The translations under genes and the position numbers were made by a program. From Lactobacillales bacterium (GTDB lineage Bacteria > Bacillota > Bacilli > Lactobacillales > Streptococcaceae), in assembly GCA_031257815.1 (NCBI GenBank), contig JAIRNX010000131.1:1-8341 (forward strand): a stretch of 8,341 nucleotides of DNA. The letters are read 5' to 3'. Below, in pieces: positions 1-5,692 of this stretch (position 1 is the stretch's first letter; each line of letters begins with the position of its first letter). The notes under the pieces were generated by a model, which worked only from the letters and a program-made list of their open reading frames with translations, did no database searches and had not been told where the DNA came from.

Positions 1-948
1 ATCAGCAACATGAAAAAGCGGATTTGGTCCGGTTAAAATCTTACTTGCCTTTATTCTTTCTTCTTTACAAGCAGAAAGATAACGAGCAAAGACGGCCTCT
101 GTGATTAATGGCAAGGGCACACCTAAATCAAGAGCGCTTTGTGATGTCCATTTGCCAGTTCCTTTGTTACCAGCTGTATCTAGTATAACATCAACAATTG
201 GCGCTTTTGTTCCTTCATCATCTTTACGATTTAAAATATCTGCTGTAATCTCGATTAAATAAGAATCTAACTCACCTTCATTCCATTTTTCAAAAATTTC
301 ACTAATGTTTAAAGTATCTAAATGAAGAAGTTGTTTTAGCAAAGCGTAACTTTCAGCAATCAACTGCATATCACCATACTCAATGCCATTATGAACCATT
401 TTGACATAATGGCCAGCTCCATTTGGACCAATGTATGTAACACAAGGAGTTTCGTCTTTAGCTTTTGCAGCAATTTTTTTTAGGATCGGCTCAACTAACT
501 TATAAGCTTTTTTTTGACCAGCTGGCATAATGGACGGGCCATTTAAAGCTCCCTCTTCACCACCAGATATACCTGTTCCAATAAAGTTAATTCCCGAAGT
601 ATTTAATTCTTGATTTCGTCTGATTGTATCTTGAAAAAACGTATTTCCACCGTCGATTAAAATATCTCCCTTATCTAAGTGTGGAAGTAATTGTTGAATG
701 GTAGCATCAGTTGCAGCTCCAGCTTTAACCATTAATAAAATTCTTCTGGGTTTTTCAATTGCATTTACAAAATCTTCAATATCGTATGTTGGCACAAACT
801 TTTTTGTAGAATATTGATTTACTACTTTTTCTGTAACAGAGCTTGTGCGATTAAATATCGCAACACGATACCCATGACTTTCAATATTTAATGCCAAATT
901 TTTTCCCATAACAGCTAATCCTACAACGCCAAAATTGGCTTTTGTCAT
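1..948 (-). CDS. gnd: 6-phosphogluconate dehydrogenase (decarboxylating), 5' part only
   Basis: This enzyme oxidises and decarboxylates 6-phosphogluconate to ribulose 5-phosphate with NADP+, in the cytosolic pentose phosphate pathway. The minus strand reads open for 316 codons from ATG at 948 to the window edge; the family is usually about 470 residues, so the C-terminal third of the gene lies outside. The N-terminus has the Rossmann loop GVVGLAVMG (residues 7-15) and N33-R34-T35, where NADP-preferring members bind the 2'-phosphate. The substrate and catalytic region follows: [11 protein letters not shown] (125-134 area, S128-G129-G130), then K183, H186-N187 and E190-Y191 in [11 protein letters not shown]. 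These are the family catalytic and binding residues at their usual numbering. One small oddity is MPAG at 141-144, where MPGG is more common. The start is fixed by an AGGAGG RBS 7 nt upstream (961-956). The gene is transcribed away from the rest of the window. The identification is firm. Confidence 0.97.
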   Translation of the reverse strand, partial: MTKANFGVVGLAVMGKNLALNIESHGYRVAIFNRTSSVTEKVVNQYSTKKFVPTYDIEDFVNAIEKPRRILLMVKAGAATDATIQQLLPHLDKGDILIDGGNTFFQDTIRRNQELNTSGINFIGTGISGGEEGALNGPSIMPAGQKKAYKLVEPILKKIAAKAKDETPCVTYIGPNGAGHYVKMVHNGIEYGDMQLIAESYALLKQLLHLDTLNISEIFEKWNEGELDSYLIEITADILNRKDDEGTKAPIVDVILDTAGNKGTGKWTSQSALDLGVPLPLITEAVFARYLSACKEERIKASKILTGPNPLFHVAD

Positions 949-955
949 TGAACTT

Positions 956-991
956 CCTCCTAGCATCATTTCAGTAAATTTTTAAATTATA
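956..991 (-). promoter_or_regulatory. gnd RBS and putative -10 box
   Basis: On the minus strand a perfect TATAAT lies at 991-986, and the strong SD AGGAGG at 961-956 is 7 nt before the gnd ATG. This would give a leader of about 30 nt. No good -35 is seen 16-18 bp upstream (AGTTTT or AAGTTT around 1015-1009), so the promoter is plausible rather than proven. The RBS itself is secure. Confidence 0.5.
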
Positions 992-1090
992 ATGTGAAAA
1001 AAATCATTAAAACTTATTAAATTAAGTAGGATTAATAAATGCATTTTATAAAACACTTCTTTAGTATTAGTACTTATTAACTTAATTCAA

Positions 1091-1106
1091 ATCGTTAACA
1101 CGTTCT
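1091..1106 (+). repeat. Repeat-end fragment (scar of the 162-bp element)
   Basis: ATCGTTAACACGTTCT matches 15 of 16 bases of the right terminal inverted repeat of the element seen complete at 2436-2597 and 4657-4818, followed by AA as at 4819. It carries the ACACG variant (ACAGG elsewhere) that it shares with the copy ending at 1485. No matching left end is visible beside it, so it looks like a solo end or the remnant of a deleted copy. Confidence 0.6.
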
Positions 1107-1335
1107 AAGAGTAACGTTAAAAAATATGAATAAAATACATATGTAGTTTATCATATTTATCGAAAAATTTGTGAAAAAATGTAATTTTTAATCAAGTACT
1201 TTGCCTGGCCATTATAATTTATATTTTGTGGTTTGTGAATTAATTTTTTATTTATTTTCATTCATAATAAGTTGTCATGTTTGTCCTTTGTCAAGATGAA
1301 CTATCGCAAATTTTTTAAAAAAGGTATTGTTGCCG
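1107..1335. other. AT-rich intergenic stretch, no gene seen
   Basis: This very AT-rich stretch lies between gnd and the thiT leader. No reading frame with an RBS, no RNA gene and no clear hairpin was found. A CodY-like match at 1155-1169 has four mismatches and is too weak to call. The right part, from about 1300, may be the decayed left half of the repeat copy that becomes recognisable at 1336. Confidence 0.5.
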
Positions 1336-1485
1336 ATAAACCTGCGTTTACGGTGACAAGAAAACTTCGTTTTCTTTTATTCCGTTACCTAAAAGCTGTG
1401 CTTTTAGCCTAAAAATGCATAAAAATTTCTCAAAAAAACTTGTATAACGGGATTCATCAATAGAGAGATCGTTAACACGTTCTTA
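1336..1485 (+). repeat. Left-truncated mosaic copy of the 162-bp palindromic element
   Basis: The shared blocks run in the same order as in the complete copy at 2436-2597: TAAACCTGCGTTT (1338-1350), then CCTAAAAATGCA(T/C)AAAAATTTCTCAAAAAA (1408-1437), then ATTCATCAATAG and the terminal GAGATCGTTAACACGTTCT (1465-1483). The left terminus and left arm cannot be recognised. Between the blocks sits an insert with two hairpins absent from the other copies. The first has AAGAAAAC/GTTTTCTT (1358-1365/1369-1376) closed outside by GGTGAC/GTTACC (1352-1357/1384-1389). The second has CTAAAAGC/GCTTTTAG (1389-1396/1400-1407). A further 10-12 bp around 1438-1450 is also extra. This modular length variation fits what is reported for EFAR repeats of E. 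faecalis, from memory. Confidence 0.75.
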
Positions 1486-1501
1486 AAACAAAAATCTGCC
1501 G

Positions 1502-1530
1502 TTGAGTTACTGGCGCATCTTGTATATGAT
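1502..1530 (+). promoter_or_regulatory. Promoter of the TPP riboswitch-thiT transcript
   Basis: TTGAGT (1502-1507), a 17-bp spacer and TATGAT (1525-1530) form a good sigma-70/SigA-type promoter. Transcription would start near 1537, about 30 nt before the riboswitch. It begins only 17 bp after the end of the preceding repeat copy, so the repeat insulates it from upstream sequence but does not disrupt it. Confidence 0.65.
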
Positions 1531-1566
1531 GTTTAAGAAAAGACATGGAACATCATAATAAATTGA

Positions 1567-1650
1567 TTTTCACAAGGGGAGCGTTTAGCTGAGACCATTT
1601 TGGAACCCTCATAACCTGATCTTGTTAGCATGAGCGTAGGGATGTGTAAA
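1567..1650 (+). promoter_or_regulatory. TPP riboswitch (THI box) aptamer
   Basis: The conserved THI-box elements occur in order: AGGGG (1575-1579), CTGAGA (1589-1594), GGAACCCT around 1602-1609, ACCTGATC (1614-1621) and GCGTAGGGA (1634-1642). Helix P1 is formed by CACA (1571-1574) with TGTG (1643-1646), extended by TTT with AAA beyond one mismatch. P2 pairs AGC (1580-1582) with GCT (1588-1590). P5 is short and wobble-rich (CTTG with TGAG). The aptamer binds thiamine pyrophosphate and lies directly upstream of a thiamine transporter gene, as expected. Recognition is confident. Confidence 0.93.
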
Positions 1651-1662
1651 AAGAACGAAATA

Positions 1663-1695
1663 CCTCCTCTTTGTGAAAAATCTTTCATAAGGAGG
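1663..1695 (+). promoter_or_regulatory. RBS-sequestering hairpin (riboswitch expression platform)
   Basis: CCTCCT (1663-1668) can pair with the thiT SD sequence AGGAGG (1690-1695). The helix continues, after a 3-nt bulge, with TGTGAAA (1672-1678) against TTTCATA (1683-1689), which includes one G-U pair and an AATC-type loop. No U-run follows, so this is translational control rather than a terminator. The segment TTGTGAAAA (1671-1679) is also perfectly complementary to TTTTCACAA (1567-1575), the 5' strand of aptamer helix P1. Without TPP that strand is free to open the sequestering hairpin; with TPP, P1 holds it and the SD is masked. The pairing is seen directly; the switching is inferred. Confidence 0.8.
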
Positions 1696-1705
1696 AATTT
1701 TATTA

Positions 1706-2263
1706 ATGTTAGAAATGTTAGATAAGAAGCAAAAAATGGTGGTTTATTTAGAAGTAGCCATGGTAAGCGCGGTAGCTTTTGCTCTTTCTTATATTCCTTT
1801 ACAGTTGCTTCATACAGCGCTTGATCTATCGCTTGGTTTTATTGCAATTGCGATTTTAGCTATACGTAGAGGAGTACTGCCAGCAATGTTAGCAGGCGCT
1901 ATTTGCGGAATGTTATCTATATTAACAGGCAAAGCAGAGTTTTTAACAGTTGTACAAGTCTTGATGGATTATCCAGTTGCCTTTGCTTTTAGCGGTCTTG
2001 TTGGAATTTTTTCTTTTCAAATAAAAACCAAACGTCAATTTACTTTTTGGATTTTTTTAGCATCATTTACAGGATCTTTAGCGCGGTGGTTTTGGCATTT
2101 CGTTACAGGTGTGCTTTTTTGGGGAAGTTATGCTCCAAAAGGTGTCAGTCCATGGAGCTATAGTTTGTTGATGAATGGTATAAGCTGCTTCTTTAATGCA
2201 ATGATGCTAAGTTTTGTTCTACTTTTTATCATGAAAAAAGCAGAATTTTTGATTAGTCATTAA
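1706..2263 (+). CDS. thiT: Thiamine-specific S component of an ECF transporter (ThiT/YuaJ family)
   Basis: This is a 185-residue membrane protein with about six hydrophobic segments (roughly 15-35, 41-55, 58-78, 82-104, 113-133, 155-177), the size and layout of ThiT. It captures thiamine and docks on the shared EcfA-EcfA'-EcfT energising module, whose genes are not in this window. Family signatures visible are LAIRRG (51-56), DYPVAFAF (88-95) and RWFWHF..GVLFWGSYAPKG.SPWSYSLLMNG (127-158). The latter holds H131, W139, Y152 and N157, which correspond to thiamine-binding positions of the characterised lactococcal protein (from memory). D88-Y89 replaces the Glu-Tyr recalled there. The ATG follows AAGGAGG by 10 nt, and the TPP riboswitch immediately upstream independently supports the substrate. 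The stop codon lies within a repeat-end fragment, so the last residues could differ from the ancestral form. No intrinsic terminator is evident. Confidence 0.95.
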   Translation: MLEMLDKKQKMVVYLEVAMVSAVAFALSYIPLQLLHTALDLSLGFIAIAILAIRRGVLPAMLAGAICGMLSILTGKAEFLTVVQVLMDYPVAFAFSGLVGIFSFQIKTKRQFTFWIFLASFTGSLARWFWHFVTGVLFWGSYAPKGVSPWSYSLLMNGISCFFNAMMLSFVLLFIMKKAEFLISH

Positions 2264-2273
2264 CAGGTTCTTA
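2260..2273 (+). repeat. Repeat-end fragment overlapping the thiT stop codon
   Basis: TTAACAGGTTCTTA is identical to the outer 14 bp of the right end of the 162-bp element, including its flanking TA. The TAA of thiT is part of it. No left half exists, since the coding sequence runs straight into it. It reads as a scar left by an element that inserted at, and was mostly lost from, the thiT 3' end. Confidence 0.6.
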
Positions 2274-2290
2274 GTTTCCAAGGAGGTTTA

Positions 2291-2368
2291 ATGTACTTTA
2301 TTGTGATGTTTTTCACTACGCATTGTTATTACAATTTATTGTTTGTTAGCCTTTTTCAAAGAACATAA
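2291..2368 (+). CDS. Possible 25-residue hydrophobic peptide
   Basis: ATG at 2291 is preceded by a full AAGGAGG (2280-2286), though only 4 nt away, and opens 25 codons ending in TAA. The peptide begins MYFIVMFF and ends LFQRT, is rich in Phe, Tyr and Leu, and could be a small membrane peptide. It lies 27 bp downstream of thiT and could be translated from the same transcript. I do not recognise it. It could equally be the RBS and start of a lost downstream gene, with the short frame arising by chance in AT-rich DNA. Codon use is uninformative at this length. Confidence 0.25.
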   Translation: MYFIVMFFTTHCYYNLLFVSLFQRT

Positions 2369-2423
2369 GATATATTAATGAATTTCCTTTAAAAACTATA
2401 TGTATCAGGGGAAAAACGAAGTT

Positions 2424-2436
2424 GTTAACGTTCTTA
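2424..2436 (+). repeat. Second repeat scar abutting the complete copy
   Basis: GTTAACGTTCTTA is the right terminus of the element (GTTAACAGGTTCTTA) lacking two bases. Its last base is the first base of the complete copy that starts at 2436. The junction forms the palindrome GTTCTTAGAAC flanked by GTTAAC on both sides. Confidence 0.6.
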
Positions 2437-2597
2437 GAACCTGTTAACGATCTCTGTAATTGCGACTTTTCTGGTAATTTTTTGCCTTTCTTCGTCAAAA
2501 AGCCTCGATTTAGTACCGCTAAACCTGCGTTTTTTTCCTAGAAATGCACAAAAATTTCTCAAAAAATTCATCAATAGTGAGATCGTTAACAGGTTCT
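2436..2597 (+). repeat. Complete 162-bp palindromic element (EFAR-like MITE), forward copy
   Basis: The terminal inverted repeats are AGAACCTGTTAACGATCTC (2436-2454) and GAGATCGTTAACAGGTTCT (2579-2597), perfect over 19 bp. The arms continue as an imperfect AT-rich inverted repeat. The central module is AAAAAGCC...GATTTAG-TACCG-CTAAACC...GTTTTTTT: a stem with an A-run before and a T-run after. It contains no ORF, so any movement would need a transposase supplied in trans. No convincing target duplication is visible. It lies between thiT and the peptide-binding gene and is a candidate terminator for thiT, which has no other. The family name is from memory and needs a sequence comparison. Confidence 0.85.
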
Positions 2598-2605
2598 TAC
2601 ATATA

Positions 2606-2637
2606 AGTTTTCGAAAAATTTAGGAGTTTGTTATATT
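2606..2637 (+). promoter_or_regulatory. Putative promoter with CodY-like box of the peptide-binding lipoprotein gene
   Basis: AGTTTTCGAAAAATT (2606-2620) matches the 15-nt CodY consensus AATTTTCWGAAAATT at 12 positions. A possible -10, TATATT (2632-2637), lies 17 bp after a weak -35, TTTCGA (2609-2614), which falls inside the box. Bound CodY would then block the promoter, as known for oligopeptide uptake genes in lactococci. The -35 is poor and the region is AT-rich, so confidence is modest. Confidence 0.4.
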
Positions 2638-2668
2638 TTTACAAAACAAAAAAGAGGGGGAACTTTTT

Positions 2669-4657
2669 TTGAATAAAAAACGTTTTTTATTAATACTTTT
2701 AACGAGTATCGTCCTTTTAGGATGTCTAAGTGGTTGCAATTTTAAAAAAGATTTCAGTTCAAATCGTGATAACGAAACATTAAATTCTTTTTATCATACT
2801 GATCCAAATTCTTTTGATTACTTGGTTAATTATCTAATGAGCAATAGCACTTATTATGACAATTTTGTTGAAGGATTGCTTGAATACGATCCAAATGGCA
2901 ATCTTAAGGGAGCAATGGCTAAATCTTGGAAAGTCTCTAAGGACAATCGAATTTATACTTATCAAATCCGTAAAGGTGTTAAATGGATGCAAGCAGATGG
3001 CAGTGAGTATGATAGAGTTAAGCCTTCTGATTGGGTGGCAGGATTAAAATATGCAGCGGACTCAAAATCGCAAATGATGTACGTTGCCAATAGTATCGAA
3101 GGATTAAGTGAATACATCAAAGGCGAAGATAAGAATTTTTCCCATGTAGGAGTTAAAGCAGATGATAAAAAAGGAACACTAACATATATGCTAATGAAAC
3201 CTGAGCCTTATTGGAATTCAAAACTTGTTTTAGGCATTTTTTTTCCAGTTAATACCAAATTTTTAAAATTAAAAAGTAAAAGCTTTGGTAAGCTAGCAGC
3301 TGATTCTATTCTTTATAATGGGCCTTATGTTTTAGCAGAATATACTTCAAAATCTGTTATTCGCATAAAAGCAAATGATGCATATTATGATAAGAAAAAT
3401 GTTCACGTAAAAAATATCAATTTAACTTTTGATAGTGGCAAAGATCCATCTCAGCAATATAGAGGGTTTGCCAAAGGAGAATTTTCTTCAGCTATTTTAA
3501 AACCATCAGATGCTGCATATAAAAAAATATATAAGAAAAACAAAAATAAAATCTGCTACATGAGTGAAGAAGCAGGAACTTATTTTGCAATGTTTAATTT
3601 CAATCGTCAGTCTTATAAATATACGACTCCAAACAAGGATAAAGAGAGTACACATAAAGCTATAATGAATTCGAACTTCCGCAAAGCTATTTTATTCTCA
3701 CTTAATCTAGAAAAAATAAATTCTCAAAGTTTAGGAGAATATGCTGGAGGTTTAAGTATTAGACATTCGTTAACCCCACCAAATTTTGTTAGCGTAGGTG
3801 AAAAGAATTATGGTACTGTTTTACAGAAAAGAATGAATGCTTTAGATCCTAACTGGAAAAATGTTAATTTTGCTAAGGATGGAAATAATACTTCGCATAA
3901 TGTAAAACTTGCAAAGCAGTATTTTGCAAAAGCAAAGGAAGAGCTAAGTGCAAAGGGTGTTAAATTCCCAATTCATTTGGATGCAGTAGAAAATGAAAGT
4001 GATGTCACAAAATTAAATGTTTATAAATCTTTCAAACAATCAATTGAAAACTCTTTAAGTTCAAATAATGTAGTGTATGATGTTCATAAAACAAGCAAAG
4101 ATAAGATGCTGGTTGCAACTTATCAAGCAGAAACATCCAAAGAAAAAGATTATGATTTTGCTTGTTATATGGGTTGGAATCCGGATTATAGAGATCCTAT
4201 ATCTTACTTAGCAATGTATGGCCTAGAAGGCAACGAGCTTAAAACACTTGGTTTATCAACTCCTACTGAAGATACATATACAGATACTGATGAAGAAATT
4301 ATTAAGTCTATTGGTTTAGATAAGTATGATGAATTATTAAGTAACGCAGATGAAATCAGAGCAATTGATAAACAAACAGATAGATATGAAGCTTTGGCTA
4401 ATGCAGAAGCTTACTTGCTTAATAGCGCATGCATCATACCAATAAAACATGAAATTTTTCCTTGTATATTGAGAATAAAACCATTTAGTTGGCCAGCCTC
4501 CCCAACTGGAGTAGGGAGTTTTGTCAATTTACAATATCCAAGATGGAAATATGTTAAATTACAAGATGATATCGTTACAGCAAAAGAATATAAAAAAGCA
4601 CAAAAAAATTTTGATAAAAAGTTTGCTAAAAATAAAGTGCTTGATGAAGTGAAATAA
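2669..4657 (+). CDS. Oligopeptide ABC transporter substrate-binding lipoprotein (AliA/AmiA/OppA type, SBP family 5)
   Basis: This 662-residue lipoprotein should be anchored outside the membrane and hand peptides to an Opp/Ami-type permease. The signal peptide is MNKKR, a hydrophobic core and the lipobox LSGC with the lipidated Cys at 23; a second Cys at 19 lies inside the core. Family features in order are the N-terminal lobe with GNLKGAMAKSW (77-87) and YTYQIRKGVKW (96-106), the PSDWVAGLKYAAD segment (119-131), NGPYVLAEY (217-225), FRKAILFSLN (337-346) and the diagnostic GWNPDYRDPISYL (502-514). Length matches the long AliA/AliB subgroup, not the roughly 545-residue pheromone binders. The start is TTG (2669), supported by AGAGGGGG (2653-2660) 8 nt upstream and by the signal peptide; no in-frame ATG gives a better start. 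No permease or ATPase genes are adjacent, so it is an orphan receptor. Its TAA touches the repeat that follows. Function is confident; peptide specificity is unknown. Confidence 0.93.
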   Translation: MNKKRFLLILLTSIVLLGCLSGCNFKKDFSSNRDNETLNSFYHTDPNSFDYLVNYLMSNSTYYDNFVEGLLEYDPNGNLKGAMAKSWKVSKDNRIYTYQIRKGVKWMQADGSEYDRVKPSDWVAGLKYAADSKSQMMYVANSIEGLSEYIKGEDKNFSHVGVKADDKKGTLTYMLMKPEPYWNSKLVLGIFFPVNTKFLKLKSKSFGKLAADSILYNGPYVLAEYTSKSVIRIKANDAYYDKKNVHVKNINLTFDSGKDPSQQYRGFAKGEFSSAILKPSDAAYKKIYKKNKNKICYMSEEAGTYFAMFNFNRQSYKYTTPNKDKESTHKAIMNSNFRKAILFSLNLEKINSQSLGEYAGGLSIRHSLTPPNFVSVGEKNYGTVLQKRMNALDPNWKNVNFAKDGNNTSHNVKLAKQYFAKAKEELSAKGVKFPIHLDAVENESDVTKLNVYKSFKQSIENSLSSNNVVYDVHKTSKDKMLVATYQAETSKEKDYDFACYMGWNPDYRDPISYLAMYGLEGNELKTLGLSTPTEDTYTDTDEEIIKSIGLDKYDELLSNADEIRAIDKQTDRYEALANAEAYLLNSACIIPIKHEIFPCILRIKPFSWPASPTGVGSFVNLQYPRWKYVKLQDDIVTAKEYKKAQKNFDKKFAKNKVLDEVK

Positions 4658-4818
4658 GAGCCTGTTAACGATCTCTAGTGAAATGAATTTTTGAGCTATT
4701 TTTTCGTAGTTTAAGGCAAAAAATGTAGGTTTAGCGGTGCTAAATCGAGGCTTTTTAACGAAAAAATACGGAAAAATAGCCAAAATCATTCATCGCTCCG
4801 AGATCGTTAACAGGTTCT
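4657..4818 (-). repeat. Complete 162-bp palindromic element, inverted copy
   Basis: The terminal repeats are AGAGCCTGTTAACGATCTC (4657-4675) and GAGATCGTTAACAGGTTCT (4800-4818), matching over 18 of 19 bp. Total length is the same as the copy at 2436-2597. The central part is the reverse complement of that copy (GGTTTAGCGGTGCTAAATCGAGGC, read in two halves here as GGTTTAG and CTAAATCGAGGC), so it is inserted in the opposite orientation. The arms pair over about 60 nt: GCTATTTTTTCGTA on the left against GCTATTTTTCCGTA on the complement of the right. The first base belongs to the TAA stop of the upstream gene. Placed between convergent genes, with an A-run, stem and T-run at its centre, it could terminate both. 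Confidence 0.88.
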
Positions 4819-4963
4819 AAGATAAAAAGTATAGATTAAAAAAAGCTTGATGCTATTAAATAAAAAAGAAAAAGATTTGCTATTATGTCTCACGCGGCGG
4901 CTTAACAGGTGGCTTTACTAACGAAAATTAAAGGTCAATTTCATTAAAGAGCGTTAACATATT
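4819..4963. other. Intergenic remnant with a GC-rich patch, no gene seen
   Basis: This is the space between the inverted repeat copy and the aroD stop. It is AT-rich except for CACGCGGCGGC (4891-4901), which begins a direct repeat GGYGGCT (4896-4902 and 4908-4914) with a 12-bp period. No start codon with an RBS and no convincing hairpin was found. A degenerate repeat-end-like string, GAGCGTTAACAT (4949-4960), is too weak to call. Its origin is unknown. Confidence 0.3.
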
Positions 4964-5677
4964 TTAAATACTAAAAAGATCCAAAAATTCTTTTGTCCGT
5001 TGATAACTTAACTGTCCTGGAGCACTTGCTTTATGAAAACTTGCAAAAGTATAAGAAGAGTTTGTAATTGAACCTGCAAGACGTGAGATAGCTCCTAACT
5101 TCCCCATAGCCATGGTAATAACTTTTTGGTTGGATTGATTAGTGAAGTTTTTGGTTGCGAGCATTAAATTGAGAACATCTTCACCAGAGTTTGCCATAGT
5201 CGCTATTTTGATAATTGTGGTATTAAACTTACTCATTTCTTCAAACTGTTTTTCCAAAACTTTCAATTTTGGTGTTTTCGTAAAGTCATGTAAACTTAGA
5301 ATCGTTACAATTTGATTTTGCTTTGCATAATCTATTAATAAATTGCAAATTTCTTGAGGCAAATTAAATTCAATATCAATCATCTCAATCTGTTTTTGAC
5401 TGATTATATAATGCAATAAAGCATAAACATCTTCGGCTGAAAATTGTCCCTGTCCACCTTCTTTGATGCTTCGATAAGTAAAAAGTAAAGGTGTATCTTG
5501 AAGAATTTTTTTTAATTCACTTGCAATTTGAGCAAACTTAGTAATCTTTGCTACTTCTGCAAAATCTGCTCGCCATTCCACTATAGCAACATTTGCTTGC
5601 TTCATCGCTTTTGCTTCTTCTAAAATTTTACTGTGTTTTTTTTCTGTAATTGAAACAATAATTATAGGTTTAAACAT
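4964..5677 (-). CDS. aroD: Type I 3-dehydroquinate dehydratase
   Basis: The enzyme converts 3-dehydroquinate to 3-dehydroshikimate through a Schiff base, the third step of the shikimate pathway in the cytosol. All class I active-site elements are present, numbering from ATG at 5677 (237 residues): EWRADF with E34 and R36, FTYR with R69, SLHDF with the general acid/base H130, KIATM with the Schiff-base lysine K157, MGKLGAISR with R199, and ASAPGQ with Q222. I prefer ATG 5677 because AAAGGA on the minus strand lies 8 nt before it. An upstream in-frame ATG at 5686 (240 residues) has that SD directly abutting and is less likely; a stop codon lies just beyond. Either way the protein starts at the FKPIIIVSI strand and lacks the roughly 15-residue N-terminal extension seen in most relatives of about 250 residues. 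It converges on the peptide-binding gene and diverges from clpE. No other shikimate gene is adjacent. Confidence 0.93.
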   Translation of the reverse strand: MFKPIIIVSITEKKHSKILEEAKAMKQANVAIVEWRADFAEVAKITKFAQIASELKKILQDTPLLFTYRSIKEGGQGQFSAEDVYALLHYIISQKQIEMIDIEFNLPQEICNLLIDYAKQNQIVTILSLHDFTKTPKLKVLEKQFEEMSKFNTTIIKIATMANSGEDVLNLMLATKNFTNQSNQKVITMAMGKLGAISRLAGSITNSSYTFASFHKASAPGQLSYQRTKEFLDLFSI

Positions 5678-5692
5678 CAAGTTCATCCTTTA

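Noticed and set aside
1155..1169. Second CodY-like site
   Set aside because: It has four mismatches in AT-rich DNA and no promoter or gene close by that would make sense of it.
2430..2600. Target-site duplications around the complete elements
   Set aside because: The flanks differ (TT/TA at 2436-2597, TA/AA at 4657-4818). No direct duplication longer than chance could be seen.
2856..3047. 63-codon plus-strand frame inside the lipoprotein gene
   Set aside because: It is an out-of-frame shadow within the SBP coding region.
4559..4789. 76-codon minus-strand frame across the lipoprotein 3' end and the repeat
   Set aside because: It runs antisense through coding sequence and the palindromic element, has low-complexity Phe/Ile/Leu content, and has no RBS.
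4887..4922. T-box antiterminator motif (AGGTGGC near the GC patch)
   Set aside because: Only part of AGGGTGGNACCGCG is matched, no specifier stem is seen, and no synthetase or amino acid gene follows on that strand.
4941..4963. Further repeat end (GAGCGTTAACAT) beside the aroD stop
   Set aside because: Only GTTAAC plus a few bases agree with the terminus. GTTAAC alone is too short to count.
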